Source: Prevotella sp. UBA2711 (GTDB lineage Bacteria; Bacteroidota; Bacteroidia; Bacteroidales; Bacteroidaceae). Taken from it: a DNA stretch of 45,397 bases. Below the pieces are notes generated by a model. The model saw only the letters and a list, made by a program, of their open reading frames with translations. It had not been told where the DNA came from and made no database searches. The first letter of the stretch is position 1. The number at the start of each line of letters is the position of its first letter. Of the stretch, positions 14,461 through 23,486 are shown one piece after another. The stretch spans positions 1 to 45,397 of the forward strand of contig DEKX01000040.1 in NCBI GenBank assembly GCA_002354095.1, read 5' to 3'. Made by a program: the position numbers and the translations under genes.

Positions 14461-16461
14461 ATGGTAGACGAACAAGTATTACGGATGCAACAACTCATCA
14501 GAGAACTGAATGAAGCCTCTGATGCATACTATAACGGACGGGCAGAACTCATGACGGACTATGAGTGGGATGCACGTTTCGACGAACTGAAGCAGTTAGA
14601 ACAAAGAACAGGGACTACCCTGCCCGACTCTCCCACACAGAAAGTGTCCGAAGACAGTATCACAGGACAGAAGGAAGAACATGAGTTTGCCGCATTGTCA
14701 TTGGCTAAAACAAAACAGCCAGCGGAACTGGTGAAATGGGCAGAAGAACGTCCCATCTGGATTTCATGGAAGCTGGATGGTCTGACACTTGTTGTGACCT
14801 ATGACGGCGGACAGTTGACAAAGGTGGTAACACGAGGTAACGGACACATAGGTACTAATATTACACACCTTTCGAAAGCCATTAACGGAATTCCGCAAAA
14901 GATTGATTACAAAGGGCATACAGTGATTAGAGGAGAGGCTGTCATTAGCTATGACGATTTCGATAAGTTCCTCATTGAGAGTGGTGAGGACTATGCTAAC
15001 CCTCGCAATTTGGCATCAGGTTCACTGACTCTAAAAGATGTGGAAGAAGTACGTCAACGACACATCCAGTGGATACCTTTCACCTTAGTTCATACTGACG
15101 AAGAAATTGTCTCATGGGGCGATCGTATGACTTGGCTTGAGCAACAGGGTTTCCATCCCGTTGAGCACCGCCTCATCAATCATCCTGATTTAGCCAGCGT
15201 GGAAAGCTGTTTGGCAGCCTTCACCCAAGAAGTTACCTCGAAACAGAATCCTTACCCTGTCGATGGTTTGGTTATTTGTTACGATGATACGGAATATGCA
15301 CAAACTGGCAGTATTACCGGTCATCACGCTACAAGAGCCGGACTGGCTTTCAAATGGCAAGACGAAGCCGCTGAAACCATTTTACAGGAGATAGAATGGT
15401 CATGCGCTGCCAGCACCATCTCGCCTGTAGCCATTTTCCGTCCTGTAGAATTGGAAGGAACTACCGTCAAACGCGCCTCTCTTTGTAACATCAGTGAGTG
15501 CGAGCGACTGGGTATTGGCAGTAAGGGCACAGAAATAAGTGTCATTAAAGCCAATAAGATTATTCCAAAGGTGATTAAGGTGAATCGCACGGAAGGAACG
15601 TTAGAGATTCCTCAAGAATGTCCTGTCTGTCATGCTAAGACCGAAATTCGAATCAGTGAAGCCAGTGGCACTAAGACACTTCATTGTACCAATAATGAGT
15701 GTCCTGCCAAACAACTCAAAAAGTTTGCCCGTTTTGTTTCCAAGGAAGGCATGAACATTGATGGCATTTCCGAACAGACGCTGGCCAAATTCATTAATCT
15801 CGGATGGATTAGCGAATATGCCGATCTCTATGACTTAAAGATTCATATCCGCGAACTGGCTCAAATGGAAGGATTTGGTGAGAAATCTGCTTCCAACATC
15901 ATACATAGCATAGAGAAGTCGGCAAATGTTGAAGCACACCGCTTGCTGTATGCACTCAACATCCCCCTCTGCGGATTGGATGTTTGCAAACGACTGCTGA
16001 GTGCTTATGCTATAGATGAACTCGTAGCAGAGAGCATCAAGCAGACGGGCGATTTGTTTGATCCCATGAAGGAAGCTTCAGAAGTTTTTGCCCATATTAA
16101 TGGTATAGGACCTGAGAAATCAGCTTCTTTTGTAAACTGGTTCCGCGATGCCCACAACATGGAACGTTATTCGCATTTACGCGAGAAGATTAAAGTGACA
16201 CAGGCATCCAACGAGCCTACAGGAAACAAATGTGAAGGACTGACCTTCGTCATTACTGGTGATGTACATCATTTCAAGAACCGCAACGAACTGAAAGCTT
16301 ATATTGAGTCGCAAGGTGGAAAGGTGGCCTCTGCAGTAAGTGGCAGTACTTCCTTCCTTATCAATAATGACATCACATCTACCTCTGGTAAGAATCAGAA
16401 GGCACAGCAACTGGGAATCCCCATCATTTCGGAGGATGACTTTGTTGAAAGATTCCGATAA
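14461..16461 (+). CDS. ligA: NAD-dependent DNA ligase, divergent
   Basis: A 666-residue protein with the full LigA layout: an N-terminal NAD-binding Ia domain (SDAYYNGRAELMTDYEWDARF), the adenylation domain with Lys104 in WKLDGL, VTRGNGHIGTNITHL and GEAVISY, an OB fold, a four-cysteine zinc finger (CPVC and later HCTNNECPAK), helix-hairpin-helix repeats and a C-terminal BRCT (about 580-666). It seals nicks with NAD as cofactor. It is distinctly unlike the usual Bacteroidales LigA: the nucleophile motif is KLDG rather than KVDG, the conserved RTGxxTPVA before the OB fold reads AASTISPVA, and GSLRxxD reads GSLTLKD. It may be a second ligase. comEC starts six bases after its stop. Confidence 0.88.
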   Translation: MVDEQVLRMQQLIRELNEASDAYYNGRAELMTDYEWDARFDELKQLEQRTGTTLPDSPTQKVSEDSITGQKEEHEFAALSLAKTKQPAELVKWAEERPIWISWKLDGLTLVVTYDGGQLTKVVTRGNGHIGTNITHLSKAINGIPQKIDYKGHTVIRGEAVISYDDFDKFLIESGEDYANPRNLASGSLTLKDVEEVRQRHIQWIPFTLVHTDEEIVSWGDRMTWLEQQGFHPVEHRLINHPDLASVESCLAAFTQEVTSKQNPYPVDGLVICYDDTEYAQTGSITGHHATRAGLAFKWQDEAAETILQEIEWSCAASTISPVAIFRPVELEGTTVKRASLCNISECERLGIGSKGTEISVIKANKIIPKVIKVNRTEGTLEIPQECPVCHAKTEIRISEASGTKTLHCTNNECPAKQLKKFARFVSKEGMNIDGISEQTLAKFINLGWISEYADLYDLKIHIRELAQMEGFGEKSASNIIHSIEKSANVEAHRLLYALNIPLCGLDVCKRLLSAYAIDELVAESIKQTGDLFDPMKEASEVFAHINGIGPEKSASFVNWFRDAHNMERYSHLREKIKVTQASNEPTGNKCEGLTFVITGDVHHFKNRNELKAYIESQGGKVASAVSGSTSFLINNDITSTSGKNQKAQQLGIPIISEDDFVERFR

Positions 16462-16467
16462 TTCTCC

Positions 16468-17637
16468 ATGCAACACCAACGTATCATTGCACCATTGTTG
16501 CCTGTTGCCATCACACTGATTGCAGGAATCATTGTGGGACGTTATCTTCATGTGGAAGCATGGATAACTTTAACAACAATGGTCTTCATGATTGTTGCAT
16601 CACTCTTCTTTTTCCGTTTTCCTAAAATACAATCGTTGTTAATCTGTCTGATTACTGCCATTATAGGCTTTCACCTGATACAACACCCATTACCCAATAT
16701 ACCTGTTGTACAAAGGGCTGGCAAGCGGATGATAGAGTATCGGGAACGGCTACTTCAACAATATCAACAAGAGATATCGCCGGAGGCTTACGAAGTAGTG
16801 GCTGCGATGACATTAGGAGATAAATCGGCTTTAAGCCAACAAACCAAAGAAACATTCAACGCTACAGGAGCTTCGCATATCTTAGCCATCAGCGGGCTCC
16901 ATTTAGGTATCATTTATATGATGGTGTCTCTTTTAATATGGGGACGACGTTGGCGTCTGGTGACACAAGTGCTAACTTTGGTATTACTATGGGCCTTTGC
17001 TTTTCTTGTGGGACTATCGCCAAGTGTAGTACGGGCAGCCATCATGCTGACAGTCTATGGCTTGCTCTCTTTGGGCTACCGTCAGAAAATGAGTATTAAT
17101 GTGTTGGCTTTTACTGCTATTATCATGCTCATCGTTCACCCTCATGCCCTGTTCGAAGTCGGTTTTCAAATGTCCTATCTGGCTGTCTTATCCATCCTGC
17201 TGTTCTATCCACTCTTCTTTCATTTAATATCTGATAAATGGCTGATGGAACATCGCTTTGTCAGGTGGGTATGGGGTATGTGCATCGTCTCTTTCACTGC
17301 CCAATTAGGAGTAGCACCTCTGATTGCTTTTTATTTCCACCGCTTCTCCACCTATTTCCTACTCTCCAATTTCATTGTCATTCCATGTGCCTACCTGATT
17401 CTTTTAGGCGGTTTTCTTTTGCTACTCACCTCCTGGTCGTTTGTAGCAACAATATTGTCAGCAGTTGTCAGCTTCATGACCGTATCCCTTTCATTCATAG
17501 CCTCTCTACCTTATGCTACCATCGAAGGATTGTATCCCACCCCATTACAAGTGGTATTGACATATCTGCTTATTTTTCTTTCGATTTATTTGGTATTTCG
17601 CTCTATTTACACTAATTTTGTTGTGAAATATGAATAG
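16468..17637 (+). CDS. comEC: ComEC/Rec2-type competence membrane protein, short form
   Basis: A 389-residue polytopic membrane protein. The competence domain is plain: TLGDKSALSQQTKETFNATG, then the signature SHILAISGLHLGII (about 138-151), then six to eight membrane helices with LVGLSPSVVRAAIM and EVGFQMSYLAVLSIL. ComEC forms the inner-membrane channel for single-stranded DNA in transformation. The long form has an N-terminal OB-type DUF4131 and a C-terminal metallo-beta-lactamase domain; neither is obvious here, though two N-terminal helices are present. It lies immediately after ligA, and its last codons overlap the next gene by eight bases (ATGAATAG). Confidence 0.9.
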   Translation: MQHQRIIAPLLPVAITLIAGIIVGRYLHVEAWITLTTMVFMIVASLFFFRFPKIQSLLICLITAIIGFHLIQHPLPNIPVVQRAGKRMIEYRERLLQQYQQEISPEAYEVVAAMTLGDKSALSQQTKETFNATGASHILAISGLHLGIIYMMVSLLIWGRRWRLVTQVLTLVLLWAFAFLVGLSPSVVRAAIMLTVYGLLSLGYRQKMSINVLAFTAIIMLIVHPHALFEVGFQMSYLAVLSILLFYPLFFHLISDKWLMEHRFVRWVWGMCIVSFTAQLGVAPLIAFYFHRFSTYFLLSNFIVIPCAYLILLGGFLLLLTSWSFVATILSAVVSFMTVSLSFIASLPYATIEGLYPTPLQVVLTYLLIFLSIYLVFRSIYTNFVVKYE

Positions 17638-18112
17638 TTTCCTCAGCATCTTTCCCATGATGTTCCGTGCCCGTCGTCCCAGCAGGCTGAGCGATATGCA
17701 GGCAGTGGACGTTCCCTTCTGGATTCGGAAGGGATATGAAGGCATGACTTTCTTTGGACACATCATTACCCATAGCAAGGAAGATGCCGACCATTTCAAT
17801 CAGTATTGGGATGCAATGAAGAATCATGAAATGATTCATCTTTATCAGGCTCGCAGCACGCACGACTCTTGGATTTGCTTCTACATGAAATACCTTTGGC
17901 AATGGCTGAAGGCATGCCGGTACCACAGGCGACTGCGCAATGCGGGGTATCTACTGAATCCTTTTGAGTTGGAAGCTTATGGTCACATGTACGACCTTCA
18001 CTATTTGGATGATAAAGAAAGCGGCACCACAGAATGGCACCGCTATGTGAATATGTCTTTAGAAGAACGCTTGCAGATTTATTTGGCACGGAAGCGCTCT
18101 GCCTGCGACTGA
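17630..18112 (+). CDS. small HExxH protein of unknown function
   Basis: A 160-residue soluble protein with no signal peptide. It carries KNHEMIHLYQ (about residues 63-72), an HExxH zinc-peptidase motif, and a downstream NPFELEAYGHMY whose Glu could be the third ligand of a gluzincin-like site. Most of the rest is aromatic and basic (WICFYMKYLWQWLKACRYHR). The family is not one I can name; the motif could be structural or catalytic. Translation is coupled to comEC by an 8-base overlap. Its 3' end overlaps the convergent trpS gene by 34 bases. Confidence 0.75.
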   Translation: MNSFLSIFPMMFRARRPSRLSDMQAVDVPFWIRKGYEGMTFFGHIITHSKEDADHFNQYWDAMKNHEMIHLYQARSTHDSWICFYMKYLWQWLKACRYHRRLRNAGYLLNPFELEAYGHMYDLHYLDDKESGTTEWHRYVNMSLEERLQIYLARKRSACD

Positions 18113-19170
18113 ATCAATTCTGTATCGTCGAAATAATTGATTTGCATAGCTGCACGCACCTCACTCATCGTCTGAGCAGCTGTCTCGCGAGCCTTCTCCG
18201 TTCCTTTCTTCAGTATATTGTAAATCTCTGGAATATCCTGTTCAAACTCATGACGGCGTTGGCGCATGGGCTCCAGGAACTCGTTAAGAATCTGGTTAAG
18301 GAACTTCTTACACTTCATATCGCCCAGTCCACCACGACGGTAATGGTCTTTTAGTTCGTCGAGGTTCTGATATTCAGGCCAATACTGTGCGAAATGTTCG
18401 TCCTTAGAGAAAGCGTCGAGATAAGTAAATACGGCGTTGCCTTCTACGTGACCTGGGTCATTAAGATTGACATGAGTGGGGTCCGTGTACATGGAGCGAA
18501 CTTTCTGCCAAACGGTATCGGCATCGTCAGAGAGATAAATGCAGTTGCCGAGTGATTTCGACATTTTTTCCTTACCATCTGTTCCTGGCAGACGACGGGC
18601 AGTAGCATTCTCTGGCAACATGATGTTGGGCTCTACCAATACGGGGGCGTATATCTGATTGAAACGGCGCACTAACTCGCGCGTCACCTCCAACATAGGC
18701 TCCTGGTCTTCACCAGCAGGAACGGTGGTTGCTTTAAACAATGTAATGTCTGCAGCCTGACTGACAGGATAGCAGAAGAAGCCCAATGGTATGCTCTCTC
18801 CTTCGAATCCACGCATCTTTACCTCTGTCTTCACCGTAGGGTTACGCTGTACACGACTCACGCTGACGAGGTTCATCAGATAGGTAGTCAGCTCAGCCAA
18901 CTCCGTAATCTGACTTTGTATAAAGAGTGTGCACTTCTCTGGATTCAAACCAGCAGAAAGATAATCGAGGGCTACCTCAATAATATTCTGACGAATCTTT
19001 TCGGGATTGTCGGCATTATCCGTTAAAGCCTGCACGTCAGCCATGAATACGAACATTTTCTCATAGTCGCCAGCTTCTTGTAATTCTACTCGGCGGCGTA
19101 GTGAACCGATATAGTGTCCTAAATGGAGTTTTCCTGTTGGACGGTCACCAGTCAATATAATTTTTCCCAT
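18079..19170 (-). CDS. trpS: tryptophanyl-tRNA synthetase
   Basis: A 363-residue class I synthetase that charges tRNA-Trp. The HIGH motif appears as HLGHYIGS after TGDRPTGK, and KMSKS is exact in GKEKMSKSLGN. PLGFFCYPVSQAADI is the tryptophan and ATP pocket region, and VPAGEDQEPMLEVTRELVRR follows. The start was placed at the ATG at 19170, where MGKIILTGDRPTG begins; the frame is open 70 codons further upstream, but that part covers the promoter and is not conserved in character. It converges on the HExxH gene with a 34-base overlap of coding ends. Confidence 0.96.
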   Translation of the reverse strand: MGKIILTGDRPTGKLHLGHYIGSLRRRVELQEAGDYEKMFVFMADVQALTDNADNPEKIRQNIIEVALDYLSAGLNPEKCTLFIQSQITELAELTTYLMNLVSVSRVQRNPTVKTEVKMRGFEGESIPLGFFCYPVSQAADITLFKATTVPAGEDQEPMLEVTRELVRRFNQIYAPVLVEPNIMLPENATARRLPGTDGKEKMSKSLGNCIYLSDDADTVWQKVRSMYTDPTHVNLNDPGHVEGNAVFTYLDAFSKDEHFAQYWPEYQNLDELKDHYRRGGLGDMKCKKFLNQILNEFLEPMRQRRHEFEQDIPEIYNILKKGTEKARETAAQTMSEVRAAMQINYFDDTELIQSQAERFRAK

Positions 19171-19199
19171 TTCTTTATAATATTGTCTAATTTGGTGTG

Positions 19200-19207
19200 C
19201 AAAGTTA
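19200..19207 (-). promoter_or_regulatory. -7 box of trpS
   Basis: TAACTTTG on the minus strand, 29 bases before the trpS ATG. TTTG lies 16 rather than 20 bases further up. Confidence 0.55.
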
Positions 19208-19287
19208 ATAAAAATATTGCAAACAAAGGAACAATTTCTTCGCAAATGTTTGCAAAGCATAGATTGCACACTTTTGCAAACACTTTT

Positions 19288-19319
19288 TTTGGTGAGTTCT
19301 GCATTATTTTGTATCTTTG
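19288..19319 (+). promoter_or_regulatory. promoter of membrane-anchored HTH gene
   Basis: TTTG (19288-19291), 20 bases, TATCTTTG (19312-19319): an exact match to the Bacteroidetes -33/-7 arrangement, 23 bases before the ATG. Confidence 0.85.
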
Positions 19320-19342
19320 CATCAGTAAAAAAAAACAAAATT

Positions 19343-19852
19343 ATGGTATTAACTGACCGCGAACTTTTCCTACTCGTCATCTGTACGGTGTTCTACATCA
19401 CCTTATTTATATTGGTGATACAAAACAACCGTCGCAAGATTCAACTGCTACAGAGCCGACTCGACAATATTCATGCCATGCAGAAAATGGCTGTTATTGA
19501 GCAAAGGGATCATGATGTAAACAGTATCTTTTCCTCACCAGTTTACCAGCGTATCAAGCAATATATTGCCAGCGGGCAAAACATAGCCGAGGATGACTGG
19601 GCAGAACTGACGGAAGTGGTAAACAGGGTTTATACGGGTTTCACTGACAAACTCTTCAGCCTCTATCGGATGAGCGATCAGGACTACCACGTCAGCCTGC
19701 TGATTAAAATCAGACTGCAACCGAAAGACATTGCAACGCTGACAGCCCACTCCAAGGAGAGCGTAGCCACCACCCGCAGTCGGCTCTACCAAAAGGTGTT
19801 TGGCAAGAAGGGCTCTACGAAAGATTGGGATGATTTTATCCTCTCGATTTAA
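19343..19852 (+). CDS. membrane-anchored HTH protein
   Basis: A 169-residue protein: one membrane helix near the N terminus (about 7-27, LLVICTVFYITLFILVI), a short coiled coil (RRKIQLLQSRLDNIHAM), and a C-terminal LuxR-like helix-turn-helix in IKIRLQPKDIATLTAHSKES then VATTRSRLYQKVFGK. The same C-terminal signature ends the TPR-type transcription regulators of Bacteroidetes, where it binds DNA. Here the TPR sensor is missing and only the anchor, a helical spacer and the HTH remain. The start is the ATG after a textbook promoter; an upstream in-frame extension spans that promoter and is rejected. Target and signal are unknown. NfeD and SPFH genes follow in the same direction. Confidence 0.8.
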   Translation: MVLTDRELFLLVICTVFYITLFILVIQNNRRKIQLLQSRLDNIHAMQKMAVIEQRDHDVNSIFSSPVYQRIKQYIASGQNIAEDDWAELTEVVNRVYTGFTDKLFSLYRMSDQDYHVSLLIKIRLQPKDIATLTAHSKESVATTRSRLYQKVFGKKGSTKDWDDFILSI

Positions 19853-19880
19853 TTAGAATAACAATATAATATATAAGAGT

Positions 19881-20324
19881 ATGATAGACTATTTGATTGC
19901 AAACATGTGGCAGGTATGGGCCGTCGTCGCCATTGTCTGCCTGATTCTGGAACTTTCATCAGGTGATTTCTTTATCATCTGCTTCTCCATTGGAGCCGTA
20001 TTTGCCCTCATCTCGGCAGTACTCGGCTTAAGCATCTATTGGCAGGTTTTTATCTTTGCCCTCTTCACCTTGCTGAGCGTGTTATTCGTCAGACCTGTTG
20101 CTTTGCGCTATCTGCACAAGAACGATCCAAACAAATTGTCAAATGCAGATGCGCTGATGGGACGTACCGGACGTGTGACAGAGGAGATCAAGGCTGGTGC
20201 AAGTGGCTATGTACAGATTGACGGTGACCTTTGGAAAGCCGTCAGTAAGAGCGACATTGCAGTTGGCACCACCGTCCGTGTCATCGGGCGCGAAAGCACT
20301 ATCCTCACCGTAGAACAGCTTTAA
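19881..20324 (+). CDS. NfeD-family membrane protein
   Basis: A 147-residue protein: three or four membrane helices in the first 75 residues (WAVVAIVCLILELSSGDFFI and the next two segments), then an OB-fold NfeD domain (MGRTGRVTEEIKAGASGYVQ, DGDLWKAVSK, TVRVIGRESTILTVEQ). This is the short NfeD form without a serine-protease domain. NfeD proteins partner SPFH-domain proteins encoded next to them, in membrane microdomains or membrane quality control. The next gene, 33 bases on, is such a partner. Confidence 0.92.
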   Translation: MIDYLIANMWQVWAVVAIVCLILELSSGDFFIICFSIGAVFALISAVLGLSIYWQVFIFALFTLLSVLFVRPVALRYLHKNDPNKLSNADALMGRTGRVTEEIKAGASGYVQIDGDLWKAVSKSDIAVGTTVRVIGRESTILTVEQL

Positions 20325-20357
20325 ACATGAAAAATTAAATATTAAACATTAAATATT

Positions 20358-21311
20358 ATGGACATTATGACTTACGTATTGATTGCCATTGTTATTATGG
20401 TATTGATCTTTGCCAAAAAGGCTATTGTGATTATCCCTCAGTCGGAGACGCGCATTATCGAACGACTCGGTCGCTACTATGCAACACTGAATCCTGGTAT
20501 CAACATCATCATCCCGTTCATCGACCGTGCCAAGGAAATTGTGGTACTGACTCGCGGACGCTATGCCTACTCCACCAGTATCGACCTGCGTGAACAGGTG
20601 TACGACTTTCCTTCTCAGAATGTAATTACTAAGGATAACATTCAGATGGAAATCAACGCCTTGCTCTACTTCCAGATTGTGGATCCCTTCAAGGCTGTGT
20701 ATGAAATCTCGAACCTGCCCAACGCTATTGAGAAACTGACACAGACCACTCTGCGTAACATCATCGGTGAACTGGAGCTCGACGAAACACTGACCTCGCG
20801 TGACACTATTAACACTAAACTACGTGCCGTTCTGGACGATGCCACCGACAAGTGGGGCGTCAAGGTAAACCGTGTAGAGCTGCAGGACATCGTACCTCCT
20901 TCAACGGTGCTCAATGCAATGGAGAAACAGATGCAGGCTGAGCGTAACAAGCGTGCACAGATTCTGACCTCTGAGGGTGAGAAAGCAGCCGAGATTCTGG
21001 CTTCTGAAGGTGAGAAGACGGCTATCATCAATCGTGCTGACGCTCAAAAGCAACAGGCTATTCTGCATGCTGAAGGCGAGGCACAGGCTCGCATCCGTAA
21101 GGCTGAAGCCGAAGCCAAGGCCATCGAGTTGATTACCGAGGCTGTGGGCAAGTCGACCAATCCAGCTAACTACCTGCTGGCTCAGAAGTATATACAGATG
21201 TTGCAGGAACTGGCTACTGGCGACAAGACCAAGACTGTTTACCTCCCCTACGAAGCCACTAACCTCATGGGCTCTATCGGAGGTATCAAGGATCTCTTTA
21301 AATCGGAATAA
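20358..21311 (+). CDS. SPFH/band 7 (stomatin-like) membrane protein
   Basis: A 317-residue protein of the paraslipin/QmcA type: an N-terminal membrane helix (about 4-24), the SPFH domain (IIPQSETRIIERLGRYYATL through the region ending VNRVELQDIVPP), then a long Ala/Glu-rich coiled coil (about 190-260, AERNKRAQILTSEGEKAAEI and repeats of that pattern). Such proteins form large ring- or cage-like assemblies at the membrane and hold or regulate membrane proteases. It is paired with the NfeD gene upstream. A terminator lies after the stop codon. Confidence 0.93.
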   Translation: MDIMTYVLIAIVIMVLIFAKKAIVIIPQSETRIIERLGRYYATLNPGINIIIPFIDRAKEIVVLTRGRYAYSTSIDLREQVYDFPSQNVITKDNIQMEINALLYFQIVDPFKAVYEISNLPNAIEKLTQTTLRNIIGELELDETLTSRDTINTKLRAVLDDATDKWGVKVNRVELQDIVPPSTVLNAMEKQMQAERNKRAQILTSEGEKAAEILASEGEKTAIINRADAQKQQAILHAEGEAQARIRKAEAEAKAIELITEAVGKSTNPANYLLAQKYIQMLQELATGDKTKTVYLPYEATNLMGSIGGIKDLFKSE

Positions 21312-21334
21312 GCGAGGGAACTTACATCTAACAT

Positions 21335-21374
21335 AAGCAGCTTGCATCAAACTATGCAGGCTGCTTATTTTTTG
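21335..21374 (+). terminator. terminator after the SPFH gene
   Basis: AAGCAGCTTGCAT and ATGCAGGCTGCTT pair into a 13-bp stem with a G-T pair, loop CAAACT, followed by ATTTTTTG. Its right arm overlaps the stop codon of the convergent btuC-like gene. Confidence 0.85.
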
Positions 21375-22372
21375 AGTATGACATAGATAATCACCGGAGC
21401 ACCTATCAACGGTGTGATGGCATTCAGAGGAATAATGCCATCCTCTCCTGGCAAGAAACTTATCAGATTACACAATAGTGCTATAACGGCTCCCATCAGC
21501 ATTGTAGCTGGAAGCAGAGAACGATGATTGTCAGTTTTCAGTAAAAGGCGGGCTATATGGGGTACTGCCAAACCGATAAAGGCAACTGGTCCACAGAATG
21601 CTGTAGTGACAGCCGTCAGTAGGCCTGTAATAATTAATAGCCAATTGCGCGTACGGATAATATGAACGCCAAGATTCTCAGCATAATGATCTCCCAACAT
21701 CAAAGCATTCAGGGGTTTGATAAGCAACAGGCTTCCTATCAATCCTATGATAGTGATAAGCGCAAACCAAGGCATTATCCGCATAGGAACGCCACCAAAC
21801 GAACCTAATCCCCATACCAAGTAACTCTTCACCCCCTCATCGGTGGCAAAGAAATTGAAGAGTGATATGGCAGAATTAGCTATATAACCTATCATAATAC
21901 CAATAATCAGCAACATGACATGACTGCGAACAATTGTTGAAAAGAAGAAGATTATTGCCATAACAGCCATAGCCCCTAAGAATGCTGCCACAAGCACAGC
22001 CACAAAACCAGTCAGATTGACAGAACCAGCCGAGATGCTTCCTCCCAAGAACAACATCACAAGGGCTACACCCAGCCCTGCTCCACTATTAATACCAAAG
22101 ACACTTGGACCTGCCAGCGGATTCCGGAAGGCTGTCTGCAACATCAGTCCACTGGCAGCTAATGCACTGCCACACAGAATAGCAGTAAGAGCCTGCGGTA
22201 AACGCGACTGCATAATGATAAACTGCCAAGAAGGCTTAACATCATGATCACCTAATAAGATACGGAAGGTATCATCAAAAGGTATTGAGACAGATCCCAT
22301 CACCAGATTGAGAACAAACAACAGCATGATGGCCAGTGCCAAAATGATGCAATATAAAACTCCTCTATTCAT
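21365..22372 (-). CDS. FecCD-family ABC permease, probably corrinoid (BtuC-like)
   Basis: A 335-residue inner-membrane permease with nine or ten helices. Family marks are LPQALTAILCGSALAASGLM with QTAFRNPLAGPSVFGINSGA, then GLAVPHIARLLLKTDNHR and PGEDGIIPLNAITPLIGAPV. FecCD permeases carry B12, haem or ferric siderophores across the inner membrane. The B12 assignment comes from the BtuB/BtuG/BtuF-like genes upstream. The start codon overlaps the btuF stop by eight bases (ATGAATAG). The cognate ATPase is not in the window, although the operon continues no further here and the opposite strand takes over. Confidence 0.88.
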   Translation of the reverse strand: MNRGVLYCIILALAIMLLFVLNLVMGSVSIPFDDTFRILLGDHDVKPSWQFIIMQSRLPQALTAILCGSALAASGLMLQTAFRNPLAGPSVFGINSGAGLGVALVMLFLGGSISAGSVNLTGFVAVLVAAFLGAMAVMAIIFFFSTIVRSHVMLLIIGIMIGYIANSAISLFNFFATDEGVKSYLVWGLGSFGGVPMRIMPWFALITIIGLIGSLLLIKPLNALMLGDHYAENLGVHIIRTRNWLLIITGLLTAVTTAFCGPVAFIGLAVPHIARLLLKTDNHRSLLPATMLMGAVIALLCNLISFLPGEDGIIPLNAITPLIGAPVIIYVILKK

Positions 22373-23486
22373 TTAATTTTCGATAATAACGTAAAGGTGT
22401 TGTTTGCGACCTGTCTGGATGCAGAATTTGAATAAAGTCTGATAGCAGCAAGTCGGGACGGAATGGCGACTCTTCATAGAAAAGTGTTTTTTCAACATTG
22501 CAGCCATACACCTGTTTATCGGCAAAAGCCTTTAACTGTTTATAGCCATGATACCCACTCTGTAATTCGCTGTAGGTCTGCTCATGGTCACTGCTATAGC
22601 GATACATCCAGACTTCGGCATCGCCTGCTCGCTCCAACACTGTTTCAAAAGGTAAAGAAAGACTGCCACTATGCTCATCCGTAGCCCACGGATAACGTCC
22701 ACCAGCATCCTTGATCATCTGCCCGAGAGTACTTTTTCCGCCAGGAACATACCAAACTGAACCTACCATTTTATCGATCAGGACAGAACGCCCTACCCCC
22801 ACCTGCTGAACCTGCGCTTTCAAGGCGTTATAACTACTGTCAACAACTGCAAAAAGACTGTCAACACGCTCAGTCTCACCAAAAAGCATTCCATAGAATT
22901 TCATCCATTCTGCACGTGCCAGAGGTGATGTTTCCATATATTCTGCACACTCTACCAGTGGAATGCCCGTTTCTTCCAGTTTTCCGTACCCACCACTATT
23001 CTCAAAAGGCGATAGCATAATGATGTCGGGCTTGACTTCTATAATCTTCTCGACCATAGGAGCCATACCACTGCCACAATCGGCTATAAGCCCCTTGCGC
23101 ACACGCTCTTGAATATAAGGTATCTTGATGTATTTCACTTCTGCCACGCCCACTATATTATCGCCACGCCCAATAGAGTTGAGTAGTGCGCAATGAACTG
23201 TCGTAAATACTGTTGCACGCTCCACTGGTGTACGAATAACAGAACCATGAGGCAAATCTTCTGGCAACGCTGCCTCACGTGGCACAAGGATATATGTATG
23301 GAGTATCATCCCCTCTTTCCAGGGATTACGTACATTCACTTCTGTAAATCCGTCATGACGTATGATACTCAGCAATGAAGAATATTTCAAATGCAAAGTG
23401 TCGCCCTCTTCCTGTGAGCCACTGGTACGGGCTCCACAGGAAGACAGCAACATTGCAATGATACCTATGATGTAGAATCTCGTCAT
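22365..23486 (-). CDS. ABC substrate-binding lipoprotein (BtuF-like)
   Basis: A 373-residue lipoprotein (TRFYIIGIIAMLLSSCG, Cys near residue 17) of the class III/TroA-like binding-protein fold: two lobes joined by a long helix. ALLNSIGRGDNIVGVAEVKY and KIIEVKPDIIMLSP are the usual N-lobe blocks, and WYVPGGKSTLGQMIKDAGGR is in the C-lobe. It would deliver substrate to the adjoining permease. I start it at the ATG at 23486, whose A overlaps the last base of the previous stop (TGATG); a TTG one codon earlier is less likely. Confidence 0.88.
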   Translation of the reverse strand: MTRFYIIGIIAMLLSSCGARTSGSQEEGDTLHLKYSSLLSIIRHDGFTEVNVRNPWKEGMILHTYILVPREAALPEDLPHGSVIRTPVERATVFTTVHCALLNSIGRGDNIVGVAEVKYIKIPYIQERVRKGLIADCGSGMAPMVEKIIEVKPDIIMLSPFENSGGYGKLEETGIPLVECAEYMETSPLARAEWMKFYGMLFGETERVDSLFAVVDSSYNALKAQVQQVGVGRSVLIDKMVGSVWYVPGGKSTLGQMIKDAGGRYPWATDEHSGSLSLPFETVLERAGDAEVWMYRYSSDHEQTYSELQSGYHGYKQLKAFADKQVYGCNVEKTLFYEESPFRPDLLLSDFIQILHPDRSQTTPLRYYRKLNE

